A stretch of 64,000 nucleotides of DNA from the NCBI RefSeq assembly GCF_900099835.1, contig NZ_FNKP01000001.1:1798001-1862000 (forward strand), given 5' to 3'. This stretch comes from Paraburkholderia fungorum (GTDB lineage Bacteria > Pseudomonadota > Gammaproteobacteria > Burkholderiales > Burkholderiaceae). Numbering within the stretch: position 1 is the first letter of the stretch; each line of letters begins with the position of its first letter. The notes beneath the pieces are model-generated. The model was not told the DNA's origin, did not search any database, and saw only the letters and a program-made list of their open reading frames with translations. Of the stretch, positions 1 through 9,207 are shown in pieces. The position numbers and the translations under genes were made by a program.

Positions 1-1325
1 CCACGCGTCGCGCCGCATTGCTGCCGCAATTGCAGAATCTGTATGGCGTGTACAAGTCGCTGTTCGCAGCGCGTCAGAAGCGCGGCGCGATCGACTTCGA
101 CACGACCGAGACGTACATCGTCTGCAATGCGCAGGGCAAGATCGAGCAGATCGTGCCGCGCACCCGCAACGACGCGCACAAGCTGATCGAGGAGTGCATG
201 CTGGCCGCGAACGTCTGCGCAGCCGACTTCCTCAAACGCAACAAGCATCCTGGCCTGTTCCGCGTGCACGCGGGGCCGACGGCGGAGAAGCTCGAAAATC
301 TGCGTACGTTCCTGCGCGGCATGGGGCTGACGCTGCAAGGCGGCGACAAGCCGCACGCCAGCGACTACGCCGCGCTGATGGCGCAAATCCGCGAACGGCC
401 CGACGCGCAGATGCTGCAAACCATGCTGCTGCGCTCGATGCAGCAGGCGGTTTACAGCCCGGACAACATCGGTCACTTCGGTCTCGCGTATGAAGCGTAC
501 GCGCACTTCACGAGCCCGATCCGCCGTTATCCCGATCTGCTCACGCACCGTGCGATCTACGCGATCCTGCAAGGCCGCAAGTATCAGCCCGAGCCGCCGC
601 AAGGCGTCGAACTGAACACGGCGCTGTCGCCGCGTGCCCGCGCGATGCAGCAGTCCGACGAAGAAAAGCGCGGCCTTCAGCGCGCAAAGAACGTCGCGAT
701 CTGGGAAGAACTCGGCTTGCATTGCTCGGCCAACGAACGCCGCGCAGACGAAGCATCGCGTGACGTCGAGGCCTGGCTGAAGTGCTATTTCATGCGCGAC
801 AAGCTCGGCGAAGAGTACGGCGGCATGGTGAGCGGCGTCACGTCGTTCGGAATTTTCGTGCAGCTCGACTCGCTGTTTATCGAAGGCCTCGTGCACGTCA
901 CGGAACTCGGCTCGGACTACTTCCAGTACGACGAGATCAAGAACGAGTTGCGCGGCGAGCGTACGGGCATTCGTTATCGTCTGTCGGATCGGGTGCGGGT
1001 GCAGGTGAGCCGCGTCGATCTGGACGCACGCAAGATCGACTTCCGCCTCGTACGCGATACGCCGATCAAGCCGCCTGCGGCACGTGGCGCATTGGCCGAC
1101 AAGGGCGCGAGTGACGGCGGCAGTGCGCGCGTGCGCTCGTTGCCTCCGGTAGACGGTGGCGCGGGTGGCGCGGGTGGTTCCGCTGCACCGGGCGCGCGTC
1201 GCAAGAAGGCGGCTCCGGCGCAATCGGTCGCGGTCAAGGAAGCACGCGTCGCGCGCGGTGCGGCGAAGAAGCATGGCGCCGTGGCCAAATCGGCAGCGAA
1301 ACCGCAGGCACGCAAGAAGCGCTGA
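1..1325 (+). CDS. rnr: Ribonuclease R, C-terminal part (5' end outside window)
   Basis: 3'-to-5' exoribonuclease that degrades structured RNA in the cytoplasm. The gene enters from the left with its frame starting at base 3, so about 440 C-terminal residues are visible. They include the end of the RNB catalytic domain with the family motif HFTSPIRRYPDL, then an S1 RNA-binding domain (GGMVSGVTSFGIFVQL through VSRVDLDARKIDFRLV). A Lys/Arg/Ala-rich tail of roughly 80 residues follows, as is common for RNase R. rlmB follows on the same strand after 218 nt, the usual rnr-rlmB pairing. The family assignment is firm; only the truncation at the window edge limits it. Confidence 0.96.
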   Translation, partial: TRRAALLPQLQNLYGVYKSLFAARQKRGAIDFDTTETYIVCNAQGKIEQIVPRTRNDAHKLIEECMLAANVCAADFLKRNKHPGLFRVHAGPTAEKLENLRTFLRGMGLTLQGGDKPHASDYAALMAQIRERPDAQMLQTMLLRSMQQAVYSPDNIGHFGLAYEAYAHFTSPIRRYPDLLTHRAIYAILQGRKYQPEPPQGVELNTALSPRARAMQQSDEEKRGLQRAKNVAIWEELGLHCSANERRADEASRDVEAWLKCYFMRDKLGEEYGGMVSGVTSFGIFVQLDSLFIEGLVHVTELGSDYFQYDEIKNELRGERTGIRYRLSDRVRVQVSRVDLDARKIDFRLVRDTPIKPPAARGALADKGASDGGSARVRSLPPVDGGAGGAGGSAAPGARRKKAAPAQSVAVKEARVARGAAKKHGAVAKSAAKPQARKKR

Positions 1326-1543
1326 AGCGGCTTCATCGGTCGAACCGCGCGCATCGGGTACGTTCACGCGTACCGGTTGCGCGCGGTCTGCGTTTTATCG
1401 CAGGCATATTGCAGTCAAGGCAGTCTGGTACACGGCGCACGCAGGCAAGTGAGCTTGCAGACACAGCACTCCATTCACGTACTCAAGCTCGTATTCATCA
1501 CAGCAACGCGCGTTGAGCGCGTTCAATCAAAGGTTGTTCAGTC

Positions 1544-2287
1544 ATGTCACGTCTCAAGGTTTTATACGGTTTCCACGCAGTGACCGCACGTATGCGGCAC
1601 GATGCATCGACGGTTGAAGAGGTTTATTACGACGCGACACGCAAGGACCGTCGTATGACCGAATTCCTGCATGCCGCGAAAGAAGCCGGCGTGCGTCTGA
1701 TCGCCGCCGACGAAACGCGTCTGTGGGGCCTCTCGCATACCGAGCGTCACCAGGGCGTGGTGGCGCGTGCGGGCGACATGCCGCTCGCGCAGAATCTGGC
1801 CGAGTTGCTCGACGGCATCACCGGCTCGCCGCTGATCCTGGTGCTCGACGGCGTGACCGATCCGCACAATCTCGGCGCCTGCCTGCGCGTGGCCGATGCA
1901 GCCGGCGCGCACGCGGTCATCGCGCCGCGCGATCGCGCGGTGGGTCTGAATGCGACGGCGGCGAAGGTCGCGAGCGGCGCGGCGGATACCGTGCCGTACA
2001 TCACCGTCACGAATCTGGCGCGCGCGCTGCGCGAGTTAAAGGACGCGGGGGTGTGGGTCGTCGGCACGGCCGGCGAGGCGTCCAAGAGCCTGTACGAGAC
2101 GGAGCTGGACGGTCCGGTGGCGCTGGTGATGGGCGCGGAAGGCGAAGGCATGCGCCGTCTGACGCGCGATACCTGCGACGTGGTGATGCAGATTCCGATG
2201 GCGGGTACGGTCGAGAGCCTGAACGTGTCGGTGGCGTCCGGCGTGTGCCTGTTTGAAGCTGTTCGTCAGCGTTCGGTGAAGAAGTAA
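1544..2287 (+). CDS. rlmB: 23S rRNA (guanosine-2'-O-)-methyltransferase RlmB
   Basis: SpoU/TrmH-family (SPOUT) methyltransferase of 247 residues that methylates the 2'-O of G2251 in 23S rRNA using SAM. The N-terminal substrate-binding domain (about residues 1-75) is followed by the three SpoU motifs: [34 protein letters not shown] and [17 protein letters not shown]. These form the trefoil-knot cofactor site. The ATG at 1544 is preceded by an AAGG-containing stretch, and the length matches the family. It lies between rnr and rpiA on the same strand, the common Burkholderiales order. Confidence 0.96.
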   Translation: MSRLKVLYGFHAVTARMRHDASTVEEVYYDATRKDRRMTEFLHAAKEAGVRLIAADETRLWGLSHTERHQGVVARAGDMPLAQNLAELLDGITGSPLILVLDGVTDPHNLGACLRVADAAGAHAVIAPRDRAVGLNATAAKVASGAADTVPYITVTNLARALRELKDAGVWVVGTAGEASKSLYETELDGPVALVMGAEGEGMRRLTRDTCDVVMQIPMAGTVESLNVSVASGVCLFEAVRQRSVKK

Positions 2288-2351
2288 TCCACCGGCACGC
2301 GCGCTCGACTCCGGTAAACTAGCCGTTTTTACTGCACGCCAAGCCTTTCCC

Positions 2352-3047
2352 ATGACTCAAGACGAACTCAAGCAACTGGTCGGCCAGGCCGCCGCCGACT
2401 ACGTGAACGCCAACGTGCCCGAAGGCGCGATCGTAGGCGTCGGCACCGGCTCCACCGCGAACTGTTTTATCGACGCGCTGGCCGCCAACAAGTCGCGCTA
2501 TCGCGGCGCAGTGTCGAGCTCGCTCGCCACCACCGCGCGCCTGCAATCGCACGGCTTCAAGGTGCTCGATCTGAACGAAATCGACTCGCTGCCGGTGTAC
2601 GTCGACGGCGCGGACGAAATCGACCACAGCGGCGCGATGATCAAGGGCGGCGGCGGTGCGCTGACGCGCGAGAAGATCGTCGCGTCGGTGTCGGACGTGT
2701 TCGTCTGTATCGCCGATGCGAGCAAGCTGGTCGACACGCTGGGCAACTTCCCGTTGCCGATCGAAGTGGTGCCGATGGCGCGTACCGCAATCGGTCGTCG
2801 CGTGACGGCGCTCGGTGGCGTACCGGTCGTTCGCGTGACGAAGGAAGGCGTGCCGTTCATTACCGATAACGGCAACGAAATCATCGACGTCAAGGGTCTG
2901 CGTATCAGCGACCCGCGCACGCTGGAAATGCATGTCAACGCATGGCCGGGCGTGGTGACGGTCGGGCTGTTCGCCGGCCGCGGCGCGAATCTGTGCCTGC
3001 TCGGCACGGATACCGGCGTCGAAACGATCGAGTACAGCAAGGGCTGA
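2352..3047 (+). CDS. rpiA: Ribose-5-phosphate isomerase A
   Basis: Interconverts ribose 5-phosphate and ribulose 5-phosphate in the non-oxidative pentose phosphate pathway. The 231-residue protein has the usual RpiA length. It shows the phosphate-binding loop [15 protein letters not shown], the [10 protein letters not shown] segment, the active-site YVDGADEID motif and [15 protein letters not shown]. It starts 64 nt after rlmB on the same strand and may be cotranscribed with it. A strong inverted repeat follows the stop codon. Confidence 0.97.
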   Translation: MTQDELKQLVGQAAADYVNANVPEGAIVGVGTGSTANCFIDALAANKSRYRGAVSSSLATTARLQSHGFKVLDLNEIDSLPVYVDGADEIDHSGAMIKGGGGALTREKIVASVSDVFVCIADASKLVDTLGNFPLPIEVVPMARTAIGRRVTALGGVPVVRVTKEGVPFITDNGNEIIDVKGLRISDPRTLEMHVNAWPGVVTVGLFAGRGANLCLLGTDTGVETIEYSKG

Positions 3048-3590
3048 GCGGCTCGTTTTCAAGTTTTGCATGAGCCCGCGCACGCGGGTTCATGCAGGCA
3101 GCGGATGCACGGTTCGCATTAATCGACTGTGTTATCCGCTGCATACATTCATGCGGTGAAAAGTCTTTCCGCAGACGATCGTCACGCAATGTGACGAGCG
3201 CATTGTCCAATCGGGCCGTAATCGTCAGATTTACCGCGCCGCTTCCCGTCCAACTGCAATCGTCAAACCTGTGCTGTCAAACGCGCTGTCAAACGCGTCT
3301 TGCCACGTCGCACGGATTCTTTAACCCCGACTTGATCAATCGCCCGATCCCGACCGTTCGAACCCGCGAGTTCAAGTGCGCTCAAGCACAAGAAAAGTGC
3401 CTGAAACAGCGCATCTTGTAACGCGTCGTAATGAAGCGAAAGGCTTTGGCGCAGGAACCCCACGAAGGCCGATTATTCGCGCACTGTCGCTTGTCGAATG
3501 TGGGCACCCGCACGCACGGCAACTAATGCGGCACATACACTCGTTGCTATGCCAAGGCCCAAAGGCATTCTTCGACAGGCGGGAGAGTTC
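3048..3590. other. Intergenic region rpiA to glycosyltransferase; no gene seen
   Basis: Apart from the hairpin after rpiA, no credible coding sequence is visible. It contains two perfect tandem copies of the 12-mer GCTGTCAAACGC at 3273-3296 and a short palindrome CGTCAC-GCAAT-GTGACG near 3180-3196, a possible regulator site. The promoter of the downstream glycosyltransferase should lie here but I cannot place it with confidence. Confidence 0.5.
3067..3096. repeat. Inverted repeat downstream of rpiA, possible terminator
   Basis: A 14-base arm reading TGCATGAGCCCGCG is repeated in inverse orientation with one G-T wobble and almost no loop, so the real hairpin would be about 12 bp with a 6-nt loop. 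It lies 19 nt after the rpiA stop codon. There is no T-run, so intrinsic termination is uncertain; it may simply stabilise the 3' end. Confidence 0.5.
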
Positions 3591-4808
3591 ATGAAAGTGG
3601 CGATCGTGCACGACTGGCTCGTGGCGCCAGGAGGAGCAGAGAAAGTGCTCGAGCAGATTATCGAGTGCTTTCCCGACGCCGATCTTTTCAGTCTCGTCGA
3701 TTTCCTCGAAGACCGCGCGATGCTGGGCGGCAGGGCGGTCACGACATCGTTTATCCAGCAGTTGCCGTTTGCACGAACTCGCCTCGGCGCGTATCTGCCG
3801 CTGATGCCGCGCGCGATCAGGCAGTTCGATCTGTCGGAGTACGACCTTGTTATCACGAGTTCTTCTGCGGTCGCGAAGGGTGTCGTGGTCGGCCAGAATC
3901 AGATTCATGTGAGTTACGTGCATTCGCCGCTGCGCTGCGCGTGGGATCTGCAACACCAGACTTTGCGTGAAAGGAATCTGACGCGTGGGCCGAAGTCGTG
4001 GGCGACGCGTGCATGGCTGCACCATATGCGCGGCTGGGATGCGCGATCCGCGAATAGCGTCGATCGGCTGATTACGAATTCGCATTTTATCGCCCGTCGC
4101 GTGATGAAGACGTACCGGCGCGATGCGGCGGTGATTCCGCCGCCCGTCGATTTACACAGGTTCGAAGTGCGCGCGCAGAAGGACGACTTTTATCTGACCG
4201 CGTCGCGGATGGTGTCTTACAAGCGTATCGATCTGATCGTGGATGCATTCAACGCGACGCCGCACCGCAAGCTGGTGGTGATCGGCGACGGCCCGCAGAG
4301 TGCGGCGCTCCGCGCGCGAGCGGGTCCGAATGTGACGGTGCTCGGTTATCAGCCGTTTGCGGTGCTCAAGGATTATTTGCAGCGCGCGCGAGCCTTCGTG
4401 TTCGCCGCCGAAGAAGACTTCGGCATCGTCCCGCTCGAAGCCCAGGCGTGCGGTACGCCGGTGATAGCGTTCGGCAAGGGCGGGGCGCTCGAAACGGTGG
4501 TGCCGGTTGGCGAGCCGCGTGCGACTGGCGTCTATTTCGCACGGCAAACCGTCGAGTCGATGCTCGGCGCGATCGAGCGCTTCGAACGGCTGCGCGAGCG
4601 CATTACGCCGACGGCCTGCCGGGCGAACGCCGAGCGGTTTTCGGCGGCGGTGTTCCGGCGCGCGTTCATGGCGGAAGTCACGCGCACGATCGCCGCGGCC
4701 GGCTGGCCTCAGCAGGTTGCCAGTGTGGAGACGGCTGAACGCGATCGGGCGACTGCGGACGTCGCGTGGCCACGCGAGGCATCGCCGAAGAGCGATTGGG
4801 GACGCTGA
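3591..4808 (+). CDS. Glycosyltransferase family 4 (WbaZ-like)
   Basis: GT-B fold glycosyltransferase of 405 residues that probably adds a sugar (mannose is plausible, inferred from the nearby manC) to a lipid-linked polysaccharide intermediate at the cytoplasmic membrane. The N-terminal domain opens MKVAIVHDWLVAPGGAEKVL, a start typical of this GT4 subgroup. The C-terminal donor-binding domain shows SRMVSYKRIDLIVDAF, VVIGDGP and the E-x7-E motif in EEDFGIVPLEAQACGTP. The ATG at 3591 is chosen because it gives the conserved N-terminus and has a GGGAGAG ribosome site just upstream; the frame stays open further 5'. The acceptor and linkage cannot be read from sequence. Confidence 0.9.
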   Translation: MKVAIVHDWLVAPGGAEKVLEQIIECFPDADLFSLVDFLEDRAMLGGRAVTTSFIQQLPFARTRLGAYLPLMPRAIRQFDLSEYDLVITSSSAVAKGVVVGQNQIHVSYVHSPLRCAWDLQHQTLRERNLTRGPKSWATRAWLHHMRGWDARSANSVDRLITNSHFIARRVMKTYRRDAAVIPPPVDLHRFEVRAQKDDFYLTASRMVSYKRIDLIVDAFNATPHRKLVVIGDGPQSAALRARAGPNVTVLGYQPFAVLKDYLQRARAFVFAAEEDFGIVPLEAQACGTPVIAFGKGGALETVVPVGEPRATGVYFARQTVESMLGAIERFERLRERITPTACRANAERFSAAVFRRAFMAEVTRTIAAAGWPQQVASVETAERDRATADVAWPREASPKSDWGR

Positions 4809-5016
4809 AGCTGATCGGCAAGCCGGGTTGGCGCGGTGTCGGCCGCCTCGTATCAGGAACGTCGCTTTGCGCGAATAAACGGGTTTTGTCTTACCGCAGT
4901 GGGTTGCGTAGTGGGTTGTAAAGCACGGTTGTAAAACAGCCGCCCGGACTCGCTGTCCGGCTGGCTATCGATGTCGATCCGCTTTGTCTGGTCTCTCAGG
5001 TAGTCATGCATTGTCG

Positions 5017-5337
5017 ATGCGCGATTACACGCGGGCAAATACGCAGCGGGTTATTTCAAAGAAAGCGTTGCTGGACTTCATAAAGAGACATCCGGGTGCG
5101 TGCATTGCGCCATTGACGTCGTATTCACTGGCGCAGGCTTGCCTCGCGTATGGCTATAACGACCTGAAGCAGACGTTCGCTTGCGTGGATTCCTTACCGC
5201 CTGCACCGTGTTGGCGTAGGCGGCAACCGGTACCGGATAGTCGCGGCGATTACTACAACAGGCAGTCGTTATTCGTTCGTCACCTGGTGACGCATGCGGA
5301 GTACGACCTTTGGACGAGGAAGAATTTAAACTCATGA
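5017..5337 (+). pseudogene. higB: HigB-family toxin with two compensating frameshifts
   Basis: Resembles HigB-type mRNA interferase toxins (usually about 95-105 residues). The frame from 5017 gives the expected N-terminal part (VISKKALLDFIKRHPGA, YNDLKQTF) and the expected C-terminal end (FVRHLVTHAEYDLW). The middle of that frame, about 5192-5265, is unrelated Pro/Arg-rich sequence. The missing family core, reading YRLHRVGVGGNRYRIVAAI, is present in the +1 frame over the same bases. The sequence therefore looks like a HigB gene with one shift into and one out of the wrong frame, leaving an open but probably non-functional protein. The stop overlaps the antitoxin ATG (ATGA), the usual operon layout. 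A sequencing error is the main alternative. Confidence 0.7.
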
Positions 5338-5756
5338 ATGCCGATCGCCTTCCGGGAGACTTTCCCGACATCGCTCAAACCTGGGCCACGCTGCAAGCCG
5401 AGCTGCCGATCAAACCGATTCGTTCAGAAGAGGATTATCAGCAGATGGTGCGGGTCGCCAACTCGTTGTCCGATCATCTGAAAGGCAACGCAGAGGATCC
5501 GCTCGCCGATCTGTTCGCGATCGTGTCGGATCTGGTCGAAAGTTGGGAAATACAGCACGTGACGATTCCAAAGGGGGAGCCGCGCGAAGTGCTCCGGCAC
5601 CTGCTGGAAACACACGGGCTCAAGCAGAAGGACCTGATAGGTATCGCATCGCCCACCGTGGTGAGCGACATCCTTGCAGGGCGGCGCGCCATCAGCAAGA
5701 AGGTGGCGAAGGCGCTGGCGCAGCGTTTTCATACCGACGTCAGCGCGTTTCTGTAG
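5334..5756 (+). CDS. higA: HigA-family antitoxin, XRE-type
   Basis: Antitoxin and likely autorepressor of a HigBA toxin-antitoxin pair, 140 residues. The N-terminal half is acidic and typical of the toxin-neutralising region. The C-terminal 55 residues form an XRE-like helix-turn-helix (HGLKQKDLIGIASPTVVSDI, then AISKKVAKALAQRFHTDVSAF). The ATG at 5334 overlaps the toxin stop codon as ATGA, indicating translational coupling; an in-frame TTG at 5310 is less likely. The antitoxin looks intact while its toxin partner appears scrambled. The pair sits between two exopolysaccharide glycosyltransferase genes. Confidence 0.88.
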   Translation: MNADRLPGDFPDIAQTWATLQAELPIKPIRSEEDYQQMVRVANSLSDHLKGNAEDPLADLFAIVSDLVESWEIQHVTIPKGEPREVLRHLLETHGLKQKDLIGIASPTVVSDILAGRRAISKKVAKALAQRFHTDVSAFL

Positions 5757-5853
5757 ACAGCGCGCGGTGCGAGGTGTGAGATGTACCGGGCGTGCCTCGC
5801 GCTGTGCTGACCGTCATGGCTCACGCATTTCAACGACTCGTTCTATTCGTCCG

Positions 5854-5895
5854 ACGCCGGCGGCTTGTGTTTCAGCTGCCGGCGCCGGCGTTTTT
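5854..5895 (+). terminator. Possible intrinsic terminator after higA
   Basis: Outer arms ACGCCGGC (5854-5861) and GCCGGCGT (5884-5891) are perfect complements and are followed by a run of five T residues. The enclosed 22 nt can fold further. Placed about 100 nt after the higA stop on the same strand. Confidence 0.5.
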
Positions 5896-5934
5896 GTCCG
5901 TTCGCTGCATTCGTTGAAAGATCGCCGGGGCGAT

Positions 5935-5969
5935 AAAAAAGGGCCGCGCTTTGGCTTGGCGCGGCCCTT
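5935..5969 (-). terminator. Rho-independent terminator of the glycosyltransferase operon
   Basis: An 11-bp perfect stem AAGGGCCGCGC / GCGCGGCCCTT with a 9-nt loop. On the minus strand it is followed by T-rich sequence (complement of the A-run at 5935-5940). It lies about 40 nt past the stop codon of the minus-strand GT2 gene. Confidence 0.85.
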
Positions 5970-6008
5970 GTTACCTAAGCTAAACGCGGTCGATGTCCGG
6001 TGCGGACC

Positions 6009-7049
6009 TTATGGTCGTCTCGATGGAAACGGTTCGCTACCCGCGCCGCGTGCGTCGCGCCATTGTCGACGCACGCGACCAGCCGTGCCGATGCGCGCTG
6101 CTTCCTGCTTCGCGGCACGCATCGCGTGCAAACTCAAATGCCATTTGCGCAGCGCAAGCGCGACGCCGCCGGGCGCGAAAACCTGCAGCAACGCGCGCAG
6201 CAACCCGGGCTCCGCACGTTCGCCGATCAACGCGCAATAGGCGGCAAAAGCTCGCCGTCCCGCAGGCGTCAGGTATTCGCACATGATGAGCCGCCGATTG
6301 AACGACGCGTGATAGAACGCCGTGTCGTCGAATGGCGAAGCGGGGTGTGAATCGTCGCGGCCGGGTCGGGTGCCGAAGTGGTCGACCAGCAGCGACGGGT
6401 CGTAGATCAAGGTCCAGCCGCGCCGCTGCACGTCGAGACTGAAGGCCATTTCGCAGTGAGCCTCGGCGCCGGTGCCGCGCAAGCGTCGGTCGAAACGCAG
6501 CGCGCCGATCGCTTCGCGCCGGAACGCCATGTTCACGCCGTCGAGCACTTGAACCGCGCGGGCTTCGCCGTCACTGGGATGATGATTGCCGGTCACGCGC
6601 CCATACCAGTTGACGAGACCGACCTGCGGCGGCTGTGCAGGCGCGCTACCGTTGCGTCGATGCGCGACGTCGCGGCCGCCGAGACCGCCCAGTTCCGGCA
6701 CACATTCGAACGCGCGGGCGATTCGTGCAATCCAGTCCGGATGCGCGGCGTTGTCGTCATCGGTAAAGCAGAGCACGTCGCCGCTCGCGCTTTCGATGCC
6801 GAGGTTGTACGCGGCCACTACGCCCGGTTGGCGTACGAGCACGACGCAACGGCGCGGATCGGGGCGGTTGGCTTCGCGCGTGCGCAACCAGTCGAGCGTC
6901 GCGTAATCGTCATGGCGCGCGACCACGATCACTTCGTCCGCGCGGCGCTGCTGCGCGTCGAGCGCTGCGAGACATTGCGCGAGATCGACGGTGCGCCGCC
7001 ACGTGGGCACGATCACGGAGACTCTCACGCCCGGCTCCCGTAGCGGCAT
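6009..7049 (-). CDS. Glycosyltransferase family 2
   Basis: GT-A fold glycosyltransferase of 346 residues. The N-terminal nucleotide-sugar fold begins with VSVIVPTWRRTVDLAQCLAAL, and the metal/UDP-binding acidic motif is in DVLCFTDDDNAAHPDW. A later GTGAEAHCEMAF region likely supplies the catalytic base. The C-terminal roughly 90 residues are Arg/Ala rich. Its start lies only 2 nt after the stop of the sugar-1-phosphate transferase gene, so the two are an operon: the neighbour would prime a lipid carrier and this enzyme would extend it. An intrinsic terminator follows. Donor and acceptor are not determinable from sequence. Confidence 0.9.
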   Translation of the reverse strand: MPLREPGVRVSVIVPTWRRTVDLAQCLAALDAQQRRADEVIVVARHDDYATLDWLRTREANRPDPRRCVVLVRQPGVVAAYNLGIESASGDVLCFTDDDNAAHPDWIARIARAFECVPELGGLGGRDVAHRRNGSAPAQPPQVGLVNWYGRVTGNHHPSDGEARAVQVLDGVNMAFRREAIGALRFDRRLRGTGAEAHCEMAFSLDVQRRGWTLIYDPSLLVDHFGTRPGRDDSHPASPFDDTAFYHASFNRRLIMCEYLTPAGRRAFAAYCALIGERAEPGLLRALLQVFAPGGVALALRKWHLSLHAMRAAKQEAARIGTAGRVRRQWRDARGAGSEPFPSRRP

Positions 7050-7051
7050 GG

Positions 7052-8437
7052 TCAGAACGCGTTGCGTCCAATAAACCCTTTGAAGATCGTAATGAACACA
7101 ATCTTCATATCGAACCAGAACGACCAGTTGTGAATGTAGAAGAGGTCGAACTTGACGCGCGCTTCCATTTTTTCGACCTTGGTGGTGGCGCCGCGATAGC
7201 CGTTCACCTGGGCCCAGCCGGTGATGCCTGGCTTGATCCGGTAGCGGTACATGTAGCCGTACACCTGGTCTTTATAGAGGTCGTCGTGTTCGACTGCATG
7301 CGGACGCGGACCGACCACCGACATCTGCCCGAGCAGCACGTTCAGAAACTGCGGCAGTTCGTCGAGACTGGTGCGCCGCATGAAGGCGCCGAGTTTCGTC
7401 ACGCGCGAATCGTTGCGCGTGGCCTGCGTGATCTGGCCGTGTGCTTCGTGATGCACGCTCATCGAGCGGAATTTGTAGATGCCGAACGGCTGGCCGTCCA
7501 CGCCTTTGCGTGTCTGCCGGAAAAACACGGGTCCCGGCGACGTGAGTTTGATACCGATAGCCAGCACGATGAACACGGGCGCGAGCGCAAGCAGCGCGAA
7601 CGCCGCGAACAGGCGGTCGAACATCAGCTTCGGCCACATTTGCGGGGGCGAGAACGGCGTCGCGCTGAGGTTCAGCGTCGGCAAACCGACCACGTCGACC
7701 ACCGTGTGATTGAACAGCGAGAGGCTGCGAATATCGGGGATAAAGCGCAGATTCACGAAGTCGTGCCGGAAGGTGCGCGTGAAGCGGTAAATCGTATGTT
7801 CTTCCGATAGCGGCAGCGCGAGCCACACTTCGTTCACGCGTTCGTTGCGTATCTTGTTCGCGAATGCATCGAGATCGGTCAGCACAGGCAACCGGTTCAG
7901 ACGCGGACCGTAACTAGCTGCGCCTTCGATACTGGTGTCGAACACGCACACCGGTTTGAAGCCGGCTTGCGGCGCATGTTCGAGATGCGCGAGCAGCGTG
8001 CGCGAAAATCCCGGCGCGCCAACAATCGCGACGGTGCGTGAATTCATCCCGCGTCGACGGACGCTGCGCAGCGCCACATGGACGACGCACTTCGCGGCGA
8101 CGATCAATGCACCGGAGATCAGCGTGGAGTAGCCGAACCACAGCCGCGACACGGCATCCATTCGATGCAGCGTGAACGCCAGCACCAACGCGGTAGCGAC
8201 CACCACCATCCACGCGGCGGCGACGCGCGCCAGCATCGGGGCGAGCGCTTTGCCGCGCCATGTGTCATAGACGCCGAAGCCCGGAAACAGCAGCAACACG
8301 AGCACGCAGTTAAACGCAATCAGAAGTCGCTCGGTATCCGACAACGCGATGGGCGTCGAAAAACGCATCCAGTGAGCGATCAGGCCTCCCGCAATCACGA
8401 AGAGTGCGTCGAGGCATCGCGCAGTATTCCTGAACAT
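7052..8437 (-). CDS. Undecaprenyl-phosphate sugar-1-phosphate transferase (exopolysaccharide initiation)
   Basis: Polyprenyl glycosylphosphotransferase of 461 residues, the priming enzyme that moves a hexose-1-phosphate (commonly glucose or galactose) from UDP-sugar to undecaprenyl phosphate at the inner membrane. Hydrophobic segments occupy about the first 120 residues, followed by a nucleotide-binding-like middle domain ([17 protein letters not shown]). The C-terminal bacterial sugar transferase domain contains [19 protein letters not shown] and [14 protein letters not shown]. It heads a two-gene operon with the GT2 gene. It is WcaJ/BceB-like in layout; the sugar used is unknown, so no symbol is assigned. 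Confidence 0.92.
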   Translation of the reverse strand: MFRNTARCLDALFVIAGGLIAHWMRFSTPIALSDTERLLIAFNCVLVLLLFPGFGVYDTWRGKALAPMLARVAAAWMVVVATALVLAFTLHRMDAVSRLWFGYSTLISGALIVAAKCVVHVALRSVRRRGMNSRTVAIVGAPGFSRTLLAHLEHAPQAGFKPVCVFDTSIEGAASYGPRLNRLPVLTDLDAFANKIRNERVNEVWLALPLSEEHTIYRFTRTFRHDFVNLRFIPDIRSLSLFNHTVVDVVGLPTLNLSATPFSPPQMWPKLMFDRLFAAFALLALAPVFIVLAIGIKLTSPGPVFFRQTRKGVDGQPFGIYKFRSMSVHHEAHGQITQATRNDSRVTKLGAFMRRTSLDELPQFLNVLLGQMSVVGPRPHAVEHDDLYKDQVYGYMYRYRIKPGITGWAQVNGYRGATTKVEKMEARVKFDLFYIHNWSFWFDMKIVFITIFKGFIGRNAF

Positions 8438-8472
8438 AGCTGACTTTACCCAGTAGTCGGACGGACCTGTGC

Positions 8473-9207
8473 TTATTCGACGGTTTCAGCCTGACGCAGA
8501 CGCGGCAGCAGGCGGTCGAATTCGCGCTTGACGAGGCCATAGCATTCGCATGCGCGCGCTTCGAGGCCCTTGCGGTCGAGTACCTTGATATGGCCGCGGC
8601 TATGGTGAATCAGGCCTTCGTCGTGCAGCTTGCCGGCGGCTTCGGTAATGCCTTCGCGGCGCACGCCGAGCATGTCGGCGATCAGTTGCTGGGTCACGGT
8701 CAGATCGTTCGATGCGACGCGATCCACTTCGATCAGCAGCCAGCGGCACAGCTGCTTGTTCAGCGCGTGGTGGCGATTGCAGGCAGCCGTTTGTGCGACC
8801 TGGGTGAGGAGAGCGTGCATGTACAGCAGCATCAGGCGGCGCAGGAAGTCGGAGCGGCCGAATTGCTGCTTGAGCGCCTGTGCGCTCATCCGGTACGCGA
8901 AGCCGGCGCATTGCACCTGGACGCGGTTCGGCATGGTTTCGCCGCCGGTGAGCACGGGTACGCCCGTCATGCCTTCACGGCCGACGGCGGCGATTTCGAC
9001 CGAGCTGCCGTCTTCCATCGTCGACAGCATCGAGATAATGGCGGTAGTCGGGAAATAGACGTGGTGAATTCGTTGGCCGGAGTCGCACAGCAATTGCTCG
9101 GTGCGCAGATGAACCAGTTCGAGATGAGGAGCTAGCGCTTGCCATTCATGAGACGGCAAAGCGCCGAGCAAATGGTTACCGTGCAGATCTGATTGAAGTG
9201 TCAACAT
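8473..9207 (-). CDS. Crp/Fnr-family transcriptional regulator
   Basis: A 244-residue regulator with an N-terminal cyclic-nucleotide-binding-like beta barrel (TTAIISMLSTMEDGSSVEIA, GREGMTGVPVL) and a C-terminal helix-turn-helix (LTVTQQLIADMLGVRREGIT). I see no clear cAMP-binding phosphate cassette and no Fnr-type cysteine cluster, so the signal is unknown. The start at 9207 (MLTLQSDLHG) follows a GAGGA ribosome site; the frame is open further upstream but that part lacks family character. It lies 35 nt upstream of the sugar transferase gene on the same strand, so control of the polysaccharide operon is plausible but inferred. Confidence 0.9.
   Translation of the reverse strand: MLTLQSDLHGNHLLGALPSHEWQALAPHLELVHLRTEQLLCDSGQRIHHVYFPTTAIISMLSTMEDGSSVEIAAVGREGMTGVPVLTGGETMPNRVQVQCAGFAYRMSAQALKQQFGRSDFLRRLMLLYMHALLTQVAQTAACNRHHALNKQLCRWLLIEVDRVASNDLTVTQQLIADMLGVRREGITEAAGKLHDEGLIHHSRGHIKVLDRKGLEARACECYGLVKREFDRLLPRLRQAETVE

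Noticed and set aside
5192..5290. Programmed frameshifting in higB
   Set aside because: Two shifts in opposite directions would be needed and no slippery heptamer or stimulator is visible; mutation or sequencing error is simpler.
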